Shown: piece after piece, positions 52,250 to 59,529 of the stretch
Numbering within the stretch: the first letter of the stretch is position 1
Layout of the letters: each line of letters opens with the position of its first letter
Assembly: GCA_963774405.1 (NCBI GenBank)
Contig: CAVZEV010000004.1
Span: 124,001 to 188,000 of the forward strand
DNA from: VRUE01 sp963774405
Lineage (GTDB): Bacteria; Actinomycetota; Thermoleophilia; Solirubrobacterales; 70-9
Direction of reading: 5' to 3'
Length of the DNA: 64,000 nucleotides
Position numbers and translations under genes: made by a program
The notes under the pieces: model-generated
Told to the model about the DNA's origin: nothing
Database searches by the model: none
What the model saw: only the letters and a program-made list of their open reading frames with translations

Positions 52250-52953
52250 GTGGATTCCTCCTCTTTCGGTGTCTTGCTGTCCAGGGCTTCGTTGCGGACG
52301 AGCGGAGCGACGAAGGTGCGCTTGCCGGCGTGCACGACCAGTGCCTCGGCGCGCGAGAGGTCGAGGGCGGCGCTGAGCACGGCCGAGTCATCGGCGCCCC
52401 AGCGGTAGCGGAATGTCCCGGCCGAGACCGCTTCGCCGCCGGGGCCGCGCATGTAGACGCGGCAGAGCGTGCCCGAGCTGATCCCCCTGACGTACATCTG
52501 GATCTCGGTGCCGAAGGCCTGCGGCTCGAGCGTGGCGGCGATCTCCACCTTGCCCGGCAGGCCGCGGAAGGCGACGTGCCGCTCGGGGCCGCCTTCGCTG
52601 CCGCCGGCGAGGACGAAGATCGCCAGCACCGCCAGCGCCGCGGCCGTCGCGACGCCGGCGAAGCCGAGCCCGAAGCGCAGGCGACGCCGCTGCCGCGCGG
52701 TGTGTCGCTCACCGCCGATCGTCGCCGCGATTCGCCTGCCCAGCTCCGCCGGCGGCTGAGGCGCCGGGCCGAAGCGCTCCGGGTCGGCGTGGGGGAGCAG
52801 CCGCGAGACGGCGAGCAGCGAGTCCGCCTCGGCCCGGCAGGAGGGGCAGCCCTCGAGGTGGGCCTCGATCCCGGCCCGCTCGTCCGCGGAGAGGTGGTCG
52901 AGCGCGTAGGCGCCCAGCTCCTCGCGCCAGTGCCGGCAGCCGTCAGTCTTCAT
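52246..52953 (-). CDS. Transmembrane anti-sigma factor (zf-HC2/RskA-like)
   Basis: 235 residues. The N-terminal zinc-binding anti-sigma domain is HWREELGAYALDHLSADERAGIEAHLEGCPSCRAE (His..Cys..Cys). One TM helix is at about 95-116 (GVATAAALAVLAIFVLAGG) and an extracytoplasmic RskA-type beta domain follows. It should bind the ECF sigma factor encoded just upstream, with which it overlaps by 11 bases, and release it on a signal. Confidence 0.92.
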   Translation of the reverse strand: MKTDGCRHWREELGAYALDHLSADERAGIEAHLEGCPSCRAEADSLLAVSRLLPHADPERFGPAPQPPAELGRRIAATIGGERHTARQRRRLRFGLGFAGVATAAALAVLAIFVLAGGSEGGPERHVAFRGLPGKVEIAATLEPQAFGTEIQMYVRGISSGTLCRVYMRGPGGEAVSAGTFRYRWGADDSAVLSAALDLSRAEALVVHAGKRTFVAPLVRNEALDSKTPKEEEST

Positions 52954-53452
52954 AGCCCATCTCCTCGAGCACGACCCGCAGCGCCCGCAGGCCGTAGTAG
53001 ACGCGGCTCTTCACCGTTCCCTCGGGCACGCCGAGCTCAGCGGCTACCTCGGCGTAGGGGCGGCCGCGGTAGTAGGTCTCGACCAGGACGCGGCGGTGCT
53101 GCTCGCCGAGCCGCCGCATCGCCTCCTCGATCTGCCAGGAGAGCAGCGCCTCGTCGAAGGGCTCGACCGCGGCCTCGATGCCCTTGTCGGAGACGGTGGG
53201 CCGGGCGGCGCGGGCGCGGCCGAGGTCGATCACCACGTTGCGCAGGATCGCGAACAGCCAGGTGCGCAGCGAGCCGATCTGCGGGTCGAAGCGCTCGCCT
53301 GCCCGCCAGGCGCGCAGGAAGGTCTCCTGCACGGCCTCCTCGGCGAGGCCGGCGTCGCCGAGCGAGCGGACCGCGAAGCCGTAGAGCTCGGATGCGTGAG
53401 CCGAGTAGGCCTCACGCACGTCCCGCTCGTCTGTCAGCGCGCCAGGTGGCAT
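52943..53452 (-). CDS. ECF-family RNA polymerase sigma factor
   Basis: 169 residues. Region 2 is SELYGFAVRSLGDAGLAEEAVQETFLRAWRAGERFD then LRTWLFAILRNVVIDLGRARAARP. Region 4 is RLGEQHRRVLVETYYRGRPYAEVAAELGVPEGTVKSRVYYGLRALR. The organisation sigma, zf-HC2 anti-sigma, lipoprotein resembles actinobacterial SigK/SigL-type envelope-stress systems. First gene of the operon. The tail ends EEMGYED. Confidence 0.94.
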   Translation of the reverse strand: MPPGALTDERDVREAYSAHASELYGFAVRSLGDAGLAEEAVQETFLRAWRAGERFDPQIGSLRTWLFAILRNVVIDLGRARAARPTVSDKGIEAAVEPFDEALLSWQIEEAMRRLGEQHRRVLVETYYRGRPYAEVAAELGVPEGTVKSRVYYGLRALRVVLEEMGYED

Positions 53453-53496
53453 TCGATCGGCATACGAATGCCCGCCGGCGCAGGTTCAGCTTCGGA

Positions 53497-53643
53497 CTAC
53501 TCGAGTTTGCCGATCTTGAAGATTTTCGTGCCGCAGTCCGGGCAGGTTCCCTGGATCGCGGGACGACCGTTCTTCATCGTCACCTGTTTGGCGTCTTTGA
53601 TCTCGACCTTCTTGCGCTCCTTGACGCAGTAACCCTCTGGCAT
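53497..53643 (-). CDS. DUF5679-type small zinc-ribbon protein
   Basis: 48 residues from ATG 53643-53641 to TAG 53499-53497, with AAAGGAG upstream. It reads MPEGYCVKERKKVEI then GTCPDCGTKIFKIGKLE. Cys6 together with CPDC would form a small zinc ribbon, and the whole sequence matches the short DUF5679 pattern common in Actinobacteria and Chloroflexi. Function unknown. It lies upstream of the ECF operon on the same strand. Confidence 0.85.
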   Translation of the reverse strand: MPEGYCVKERKKVEIKDAKQVTMKNGRPAIQGTCPDCGTKIFKIGKLE

Positions 53644-53742
53644 CAGGGCAACTCCTTTCACTGCCTTGCGGCAGAGCTCGCGGCTGCTCGCGAGGTCGAA
53701 TTGCGGCGAATGTAACGCAGTCAGGGGACGATGCGGGGAAAC

Positions 53743-54015
53743 TTAGTGCTGTTTAGCACTATTGCTCTTGGCCGACATCTGCGCTTCGAGGCTCTCGACT
53801 CGCGTTTCGAGCCCTTCGATCCTGCTCGTCAGTTCGCTCTGCAGCGCTTGCAGGTCGCCTTCGCTGACCTGGTTGCTCTGGGCGTCGATCGCCAGCACGA
53901 CGCTCGCGCCCGCGCCGCCGATCGCGATCGCGGTCAGGACCAGGAAGACGCGCGTGCGCATGGTCAGCTTGCGCTCGACCAGCCCTATCCACGCTCGCAG
54001 TCCGTCCAGCGACAT
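53743..54015 (-). CDS. Small single-TM coiled-coil protein
   Basis: 90 residues from ATG 54015. A short basic cytoplasmic N terminus and one TM helix (about 23-43, VFLVLTAIAIGGAGASVVLAI) precede a coiled coil (about 49-80, LQALQSELTSRIEGLETRVESLEAQ). No family recognised. GTG/ATG alternatives lie upstream to 54072. Confidence 0.65.
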   Translation of the reverse strand: MSLDGLRAWIGLVERKLTMRTRVFLVLTAIAIGGAGASVVLAIDAQSNQVSEGDLQALQSELTSRIEGLETRVESLEAQMSAKSNSAKQH

Positions 54016-54272
54016 CGCCACTAACTTAGCGACTATCCGAAGACCTCCACGCCGCCTGACGGCACCGGACACACTTCGCGGGGCGGCGTCCTCGGTCGGC
54101 CAAATGGCGCTGCCATTAGGCCTCCCTGCGTCCTACCCCCGCTCGGTCCGGCACTCGCCAGCCGGCATGCAGGTTTTCGGATAGTCGCCAGAGCTTGCCG
54201 CGGAGGCCTGCGCGCCCGATCCACTACCCTGCGGCCCGCACTTCCGACCCCAGCCCCAAGGAGAGACCCAGC

Positions 54273-55433
54273 ATGCCCGAGGCAGTAATCGTCGACACCA
54301 TCCGCACTCCGATCGGCCGCGCCTTCAAGGGCTCGCTGGCCCAGCTGCGCCCGGAGGAGATGGGCGCCTTCGTGGTCGACCAGCTGCTCGAGCGCAACCC
54401 GGGCGTCGACCCGGCCCTGGTCGAAGACGTCTTCTGCGGCGTCGGCATGCCGCAGGGCCTGGAGGCGTTCAACATCGGCCGGATCATCTCGCTGCTCTCC
54501 GAGAAGTTGCCGCAGGAGGTCAACGGGGTCACCGTCTCGCGCTACTGCTCCTCCAGCCTCGACGCGATCCGCCACGCCGGCAACGCGATCAAGGCCGGCG
54601 AGGGCGACGTCTACATCGCCGCCGGGGTCGAGTGGGTCAGCCGCTTCAACGAGCGCACCGAGCCCGCCGGCGCCGACGACCGCAACCCCAACCTGATCGG
54701 CGAGAACGGCCAGCCCAACGCCTACATCGACATGGGCATCACCGCCGTCAACGTGGCGAAGAAGTACGAGGTCAGCCGCGCCGACATGGACAAGTTCGCC
54801 CAGCGCTCCCAGGAACTGGCGGTGAAGTCCCAGGAGGACGGCTTCTTCGACCGCGAAATCGTCCCGGTGACCCTGCCCGACGGCACCGAGGTCAGCAAGG
54901 ACGACGGTCCCCGGGCCTCCTCGACCCTGGAGAAGCTCTCGCAGCTGCCCGAGGCCTTCGAGGGCGGCGGCGGCGTCACCGCCGGCAACTCCTGCCCGCT
55001 CAACGACGGCGCCGCCGCGGTGCTGCTGATGAGCGACAGCAAGGCCAAGGAGCTGGGCCTGACCCCGCGCGCCCGCATCGTCACCGCCGCCACCTACGGC
55101 AACGAGCCCGAGCTGATGGGCGTCGCCCCGATCGGCGCGATCAAGAAGGTGCTCGACCGGGCCGGGATGACGATCGACGACATCGACGCGGTCGAGCTCA
55201 ACGAGGCCTTCGCCGCCCAGGTGATCCCGATCATGGCCGAATGCGGCATCGCCGAAGACAAGCTCAACACCCACGGCGGCGCGATCGCCCTCGGTCACCC
55301 CTTCGGCATGACCGGCGCCCGCATCATGGGCACCCTGCTCAACGTGATGGAGACCGACGACCACCAGGTGGGGATCGAGACGATGTGCGTCGCCGGCGGC
55401 CAGGGCAAGGCGATGATCGTCGAACGTATGTAG
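54273..55433 (+). CDS. Acetyl-CoA acetyltransferase (thiolase)
   Basis: 386 residues from ATG 54273 with AAGGAGA upstream. Catalytic Cys is in VSRYCSSSLDAI (about residue 91), and the other thiolase motifs are VELNEAFAAQVIPIM, NTHGGAIALGHPFGMTGAR and a second Cys in ETMCVAGGQGKAMIVE. It performs Claisen condensation of acetyl-CoA or thiolysis of 3-ketoacyl-CoA. The crotonase gene downstream, after the AAA gene, fits fatty-acid or related catabolism. Confidence 0.95.
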   Translation: MPEAVIVDTIRTPIGRAFKGSLAQLRPEEMGAFVVDQLLERNPGVDPALVEDVFCGVGMPQGLEAFNIGRIISLLSEKLPQEVNGVTVSRYCSSSLDAIRHAGNAIKAGEGDVYIAAGVEWVSRFNERTEPAGADDRNPNLIGENGQPNAYIDMGITAVNVAKKYEVSRADMDKFAQRSQELAVKSQEDGFFDREIVPVTLPDGTEVSKDDGPRASSTLEKLSQLPEAFEGGGGVTAGNSCPLNDGAAAVLLMSDSKAKELGLTPRARIVTAATYGNEPELMGVAPIGAIKKVLDRAGMTIDDIDAVELNEAFAAQVIPIMAECGIAEDKLNTHGGAIALGHPFGMTGARIMGTLLNVMETDDHQVGIETMCVAGGQGKAMIVERM

Positions 55434-55445
55434 CGAGTAGCATTC

Positions 55446-55480
55446 TCACGCATTTGTGATAAAAACTCACAAATGCGTGA
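55446..55480. promoter_or_regulatory. Double TCAC-N6-GTGA palindrome over the AAA gene start
   Basis: TCACGCATTTGTGA (55446-55459) and TCACAAATGCGTGA (55467-55480) are perfect 14-bp reverse complements with a 7-nt AT-rich loop. Each half is itself TCAC-N6-GTGA. The right half contains the ATG (55473) of the AAA gene. It could be an operator pair or an mRNA hairpin that hides the start codon. Confidence 0.65.
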
Positions 55481-56651
55481 TAAGCCGAAGCGAGAGCAGC
55501 TATTCCCCACGAATGAGCCCGTAGCGGCCGATCGGATGATCGGCCGCGCGGGCGACGTGCGGCGGATCGCCACGAGCCTCGAAACCGGTCAAAGCCTGCG
55601 GATACTTGCTCCTCGTCGAACTGGAAAGACCACCGTTTGCGATGCCGCCCTGGCGCGACTGCGCCAGAAGGGTTGGTACGCCGCATCGATCGATCTGATG
55701 CAGCCGGCCGGAGCGGCCGGCTTGGCACAGGACATAACTCGGGCGATCTTGAGCTGTAGGCCCCAGTTGCGGCGGGCGCTCTCGGACGTGCGCAACGCCT
55801 GGGAGCGGATCGGAGATCGCTTGCGCGTGCAGGCAAGCGTGGACCTCGGCGACGGCGTCAGCATCGCGTTTGCCCCGAAAGCAACGAGCTCTCATCCGCA
55901 TGAGGCTCTGCAAGAGGCCCTGTTGCTGCCCCAGCGCGTCGCGGAGAAGGACGGTCGGCCGGTAGCGCTATTCCTCGATGAGTTGCAGGAGCTTGCTGCC
56001 CCGGCGGCACCTTTCGGCGATCCGGAGCGCCTTCAGGCTCGCATGCGCGCCATCTTCCAGCGTTCCGGGCTGGTGAGCTTCCTGTTCGCGGGCAGTTTCG
56101 ATCACTCGATGCGCCAGATCTTTCGCCCGGAAGCGCCGCTCGGAGGCTTCGGTGGTTCTTACGCCCTCAGCGAGATTGCGTCCGAAGAGTGGGAGCGCGG
56201 ATTGGCCGAGCGCTTCGAAAGCGCCTCGCTCGCGATCGATGGCGTGCTCTTGACCCGCATCATCGAGCTGGGCTCCGGTCACCCCAGAACGACGATGCTG
56301 ATTGCGGCGGAAGCCTTCGGCGTGGCCCAGGAAGTCGGGTTGGAGGAGCTGGACGCCGGGGCGATCGACTTGGCGTGGGAGCGAGCCCGCGCCCATGACG
56401 CGGAGCGTTGCCGGTTCGTCGTCGATCGCGTGCGGCAGTTGCGGGTTGCGAAAGGCGCGGATCTCGCCCTGCGACTGGCTCGCGCGCTGGCTGCAGGGGA
56501 GCCGCCCTACGCGGTCGATGCTCACGCCCAACAAGTCAGCCGAGCGCTTGAGTCGCTCAGCGATATTGGCATCGCCGAACAGCTCGGCCGCGGCTCCTGG
56601 CGTATCGCAGACCCGATTCTGCGTGCCTATCTGACGGTAGGCTCGGGATAG
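55473..56651 (+). CDS. AAA/STAND-type ATPase
   Basis: 392 residues. Walker A APRRTGKTT is at 46-54 and Walker B ALFLDELQEL has Asp169/Glu170. A sensor-like stretch FLFAGSFDHSM and a C-terminal winged-helix-like region (about 300-392) match the ORC1/archaeal-ATPase group of STAND proteins. Many members are accessory genes with unclear roles. The ATG is embedded in a palindrome and there is no clear Shine-Dalgarno. Base composition is less GC-rich than the flanks, suggesting horizontal gain between the thiolase and crotonase genes. Confidence 0.8.
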   Translation: MRDKPKREQLFPTNEPVAADRMIGRAGDVRRIATSLETGQSLRILAPRRTGKTTVCDAALARLRQKGWYAASIDLMQPAGAAGLAQDITRAILSCRPQLRRALSDVRNAWERIGDRLRVQASVDLGDGVSIAFAPKATSSHPHEALQEALLLPQRVAEKDGRPVALFLDELQELAAPAAPFGDPERLQARMRAIFQRSGLVSFLFAGSFDHSMRQIFRPEAPLGGFGGSYALSEIASEEWERGLAERFESASLAIDGVLLTRIIELGSGHPRTTMLIAAEAFGVAQEVGLEELDAGAIDLAWERARAHDAERCRFVVDRVRQLRVAKGADLALRLARALAAGEPPYAVDAHAQQVSRALESLSDIGIAEQLGRGSWRIADPILRAYLTVGSG

Positions 56652-56653
56652 CG

Positions 56654-57571
56654 ATGGCGACGCCCGAGACCCTGATCTACGAGACCGACGGTGCAGTCGC
56701 GCGCATCACCCTCAACCGGCCCGAGCGCGGCAACGGGATCACGCCGCGGATGCCGGCCGAGCTGGCGGCGTGCGTGGAGCGGGCGAATCTAGACCCTGCT
56801 GTCCACGTCATCGCCCTGGCCGGCAATGGCACGGGCTTCTGCGGCGGCTATGACCTGGTCGCCTCGGCCGAGGGGGACATGAGCGAGCTCGGTGGGGCGG
56901 AGGCGCCGGCCGGCTCGCCGCTGGACCCGGCGACGATCGGGGCCAACCACATGCCGGAGTCCAACTGGGCCCCGGTCACCGACTTCCAGTTCATGTGGCG
57001 CAACGTGCGCGGCTTCATGAGCCTCTTTCATTCCGAGAAGCCGGTGCTCTGCAAGGTGCATGGCTACTGCGTCGCGGGCGGCACCGACATGGCGCTCTGC
57101 TCCGACCTCTTGGTGATCGCCGAGGACGCCAAGATCGGCTATCCGCCGGCGCGCGTTTGGGGCTCGCCGACGACGGCGATGTGGGCCGCGCGGGTGGGGC
57201 CGATGCGGGCCAAGCGACTGCTGCTCACCGGCGACTCGCTGACCGGCGCCGAGGCCGAGGAGTGGGGCCTGGCGACCGAGGCGGCGCCCGCGGCCGAGCT
57301 CGACGAGCGCTTCGAGCGGTTGCTCGGGCGGGTCGCCCGGATGCCGATCAACCAGCTGGTGATGATGAAGATGCTGGTCAACCAGGGCCTCTACGCCCAG
57401 GGCCTGCACCAGACGCAGCTGCTCGGAACCTTCTTCGACGGCGTCGCCCGCCACACCGAGGAGGGCCACGGCTTCGTCCGCCGCGCCGCCGAAGCGGGGT
57501 TCAAAGAGGCCGTGCGCGAGCGCGACGAGCCCTTCGGCGACTACGGGCTGGAGGGCTTCGGCCTTGAGTGA
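56654..57571 (+). CDS. Enoyl-CoA hydratase/isomerase (crotonase) family protein
   Basis: 305 residues. It begins ARITLNRPERGNGITPRM. The oxyanion-hole motif is GNGTGFCGGYDL, and the second is KVHGYCVAGGTDMALCSDLLV with PPARVWGSPTTAMW. A 30-residue insertion after the first motif (about 75-110) is longer than in typical crotonases. One of the two catalytic Glu positions seems replaced, so the reaction (hydration, isomerisation or hydrolysis) is open. Its stop overlaps the monooxygenase start. Confidence 0.88.
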   Translation: MATPETLIYETDGAVARITLNRPERGNGITPRMPAELAACVERANLDPAVHVIALAGNGTGFCGGYDLVASAEGDMSELGGAEAPAGSPLDPATIGANHMPESNWAPVTDFQFMWRNVRGFMSLFHSEKPVLCKVHGYCVAGGTDMALCSDLLVIAEDAKIGYPPARVWGSPTTAMWAARVGPMRAKRLLLTGDSLTGAEAEEWGLATEAAPAAELDERFERLLGRVARMPINQLVMMKMLVNQGLYAQGLHQTQLLGTFFDGVARHTEEGHGFVRRAAEAGFKEAVRERDEPFGDYGLEGFGLE

Positions 57572-59015
57572 GAAGCCCTCGGTCGCGGTCGTCGGCGGCG
57601 GCTTCGGCGGCGTCGGCGCCGCGGTGATGCTGAAGCGCGAGGGCTACGAGGACGTCACCGTCTTCGAGAAGGGCGAGCGGGTCGGCGGGGTCTGGCAGGC
57701 CAACACCTACCCCGGCGCCGCCTGCGACATCCCCTCCCACCTCTACGAGTTCTCCTTCGCGCCCAACAGCTGGTCGCGGCGCTTCTCGCCCGGCCCCGAG
57801 ATCCGCGCCTACATCGAGGGCGTCGCGCGGCGCTTCGGCGTGCTCGACCGGGTGCGCACCGGCACCGAGGTGAAGAGCGCGAGCTGGGACGAGGGGCGCC
57901 ACAGGTGGCTGCTCGATACGAGCGCCGGTCCGCACGAGGCCGACCTGCTGCTCACCGCCTGCGGTCAGCTCTCGGTGCCGAAAGTGCCGCCGCTGCCGGG
58001 CCTCGACGACTTCCAGGGCCCCGCCTTCCACACGGCCGAGTGGCGCCACGACGTCGACCTCGCCGGCAAGCGGGTCGCCCTGATCGGCACCGGCTGCAGC
58101 GCGATCCAGGTCGGGCCGGCGATTCAGCCCGAAGTGGCGCAGCTCGACGTCTACCAGCGCTCGCCGGGCTGGACCCTGGCAAAGGGGGATCACGAGTACA
58201 CCGGCCTGACCCGCGCCGCCTTCCGCCGCTTCCCGCTGCTGCACCGCCTCGATCGCGCCTCGGTCTACGCCTTCCAGGATCTCGCCGCCGCCGCGTTCAC
58301 CAAGCGGCGTCGGCTGCTGCCCCTGTTCCGGATGCTGGGCATGCGCCAGATCAAGGCCGCGATCTCCGACCCGGAGCTGCGCCGCAAGGTCACCCCGGAC
58401 TACGAGTTCGGTTGCAAGCGAGTGATGCTCACCGACGAGTGGTACCCGACCCTGACCCGCGACAACGTCGAGCTGATCGAGCACGGGGTCGACGCGGTCA
58501 CGGCCGGCGGCATCCGCGACGCGACCGGGGTCGAGCGCCCCGCCGAGGCGATCGTCTTCGCCACCGGCTTCGCCAGCCACGACTTCGTCGCGCCGATGCA
58601 GATAACCGGCAGCGACGGCCTCACTCTCGAGCGAGCGTGGGCCGACGTCGCCCGCGCCTACCTCGGCCTCAGCGTGCCCGGCTTCCCCAACATGTTCCTG
58701 CTCTACGGGCCGAACACCAACGGCGGCAGCGGCTCGGTGGTCAACACGCTCGAGTGCGGCATCGGCCACGTGCTGGGAGCGCTGCGCGAGATGGAGCGGG
58801 CGGAGGCGAGCCGGATCGAGGTCTCCCGCGCCGTCGCCGAGGATTTCGACCGCGAGCTGCGAACCGCCCTCGCCGGCACCGTCTGGCAGGCCGGCTGCCA
58901 CAACTGGTACGTCGACGAGAACGGCAACGACCCCAACAACTGGCCCTGGACCTGGAGCGCCTACCGTCGCCGCACGCGCGAGCCGGCGCCGGGCGCCTAC
59001 GCTCTCGCGCGATGA
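57564..59015 (+). CDS. Flavin-containing monooxygenase (Baeyer-Villiger-like)
   Basis: 483 residues from TTG 57564. The FAD motif is VVGGGFGGVGAAVML, NTYPGAACDIPSHLYEFSF follows, and the BVMO fingerprint variant is FQGPAFHTAEWRHD. The NADPH motif is LIGTGCSAIQVGP, and the C-terminal FATGF is followed by YGPNTNGGSGSVVNTLE. It would oxygenate a ketone or other carbonyl. Coupled by overlaps to a crotonase upstream and a thioesterase downstream, suggesting a CoA-ester catabolic operon. Confidence 0.92.
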   Translation: MSEKPSVAVVGGGFGGVGAAVMLKREGYEDVTVFEKGERVGGVWQANTYPGAACDIPSHLYEFSFAPNSWSRRFSPGPEIRAYIEGVARRFGVLDRVRTGTEVKSASWDEGRHRWLLDTSAGPHEADLLLTACGQLSVPKVPPLPGLDDFQGPAFHTAEWRHDVDLAGKRVALIGTGCSAIQVGPAIQPEVAQLDVYQRSPGWTLAKGDHEYTGLTRAAFRRFPLLHRLDRASVYAFQDLAAAAFTKRRRLLPLFRMLGMRQIKAAISDPELRRKVTPDYEFGCKRVMLTDEWYPTLTRDNVELIEHGVDAVTAGGIRDATGVERPAEAIVFATGFASHDFVAPMQITGSDGLTLERAWADVARAYLGLSVPGFPNMFLLYGPNTNGGSGSVVNTLECGIGHVLGALREMERAEASRIEVSRAVAEDFDRELRTALAGTVWQAGCHNWYVDENGNDPNNWPWTWSAYRRRTREPAPGAYALAR

Positions 59016-59464
59016 GCAACGAGGCTCCGCACCATCCCCAGTCCCTGGTCACGCCCGAGTCCGTGCGCGGATTCCTCCCGGGCAGCTTTCCCGGCGACCT
59101 CGGCATCGAGCCGATCGAGATCGAGGACGACTTCGCCAGCGGCCACATCGTCGTCGACAGGCGTCACCTGCACCCGGGCGGCTTCGTCCACGGCGGCGTC
59201 TGGACCGCGCTCGGCGACACCGTCGCCGCCTGGGCGACCTTCCGCAATATCCCCGCGGGCCACAACTTCACCACGATCGAGCTCAAGCTCAACGTCTTCG
59301 CCGCCGGGGTGCTGGGTGACGAGATCGTCGCCACCGGCACCCCTTTGCACGCTGGCAAGAGCACCGTCGTGATCGAGGTCAGGATGGAGCGCCTGCGCGA
59401 GGACGCAGACCCCAAGCTCGCCGCCAACCTGATCGTCTCGCAGTTCGTCCTGCCGCCACGTTAG
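59012..59464 (+). CDS. PaaI-family (hotdog) thioesterase
   Basis: 150 residues from ATG 59012, overlapping the monooxygenase stop. The hotdog-fold signature is RRHLHPGGFVHGGVWTALGDTVAAWATF and NFTTIELKLNVFAAGVLGDEIVATGTPLHAGKSTVVIEVRM follows in consecutive strands (motif HPGGFVHGG). It should hydrolyse an acyl-CoA made by the neighbouring enzymes. Confidence 0.9.
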   Translation: MSNEAPHHPQSLVTPESVRGFLPGSFPGDLGIEPIEIEDDFASGHIVVDRRHLHPGGFVHGGVWTALGDTVAAWATFRNIPAGHNFTTIELKLNVFAAGVLGDEIVATGTPLHAGKSTVVIEVRMERLREDADPKLAANLIVSQFVLPPR

Positions 59465-59529
59465 GCCCGCCGGGGTTCCTCCCCAGGAACTCCCGCGAAG
59501 CGGCCTGGGGAGGGGCACGCCGGCGGGCC
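59464..59529. terminator. Long bidirectional hairpin terminator
   Basis: Outer stem GGCCCGCCGG / CCGGCGGGCC (59464-59473, 59520-59529) and inner stem CCTCCCCAGG / CCTGGGGAGG (59478-59487, 59504-59513). It lies between the convergent thioesterase and P-type ATPase genes and is similar in build to 25616-25693. Confidence 0.8.
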
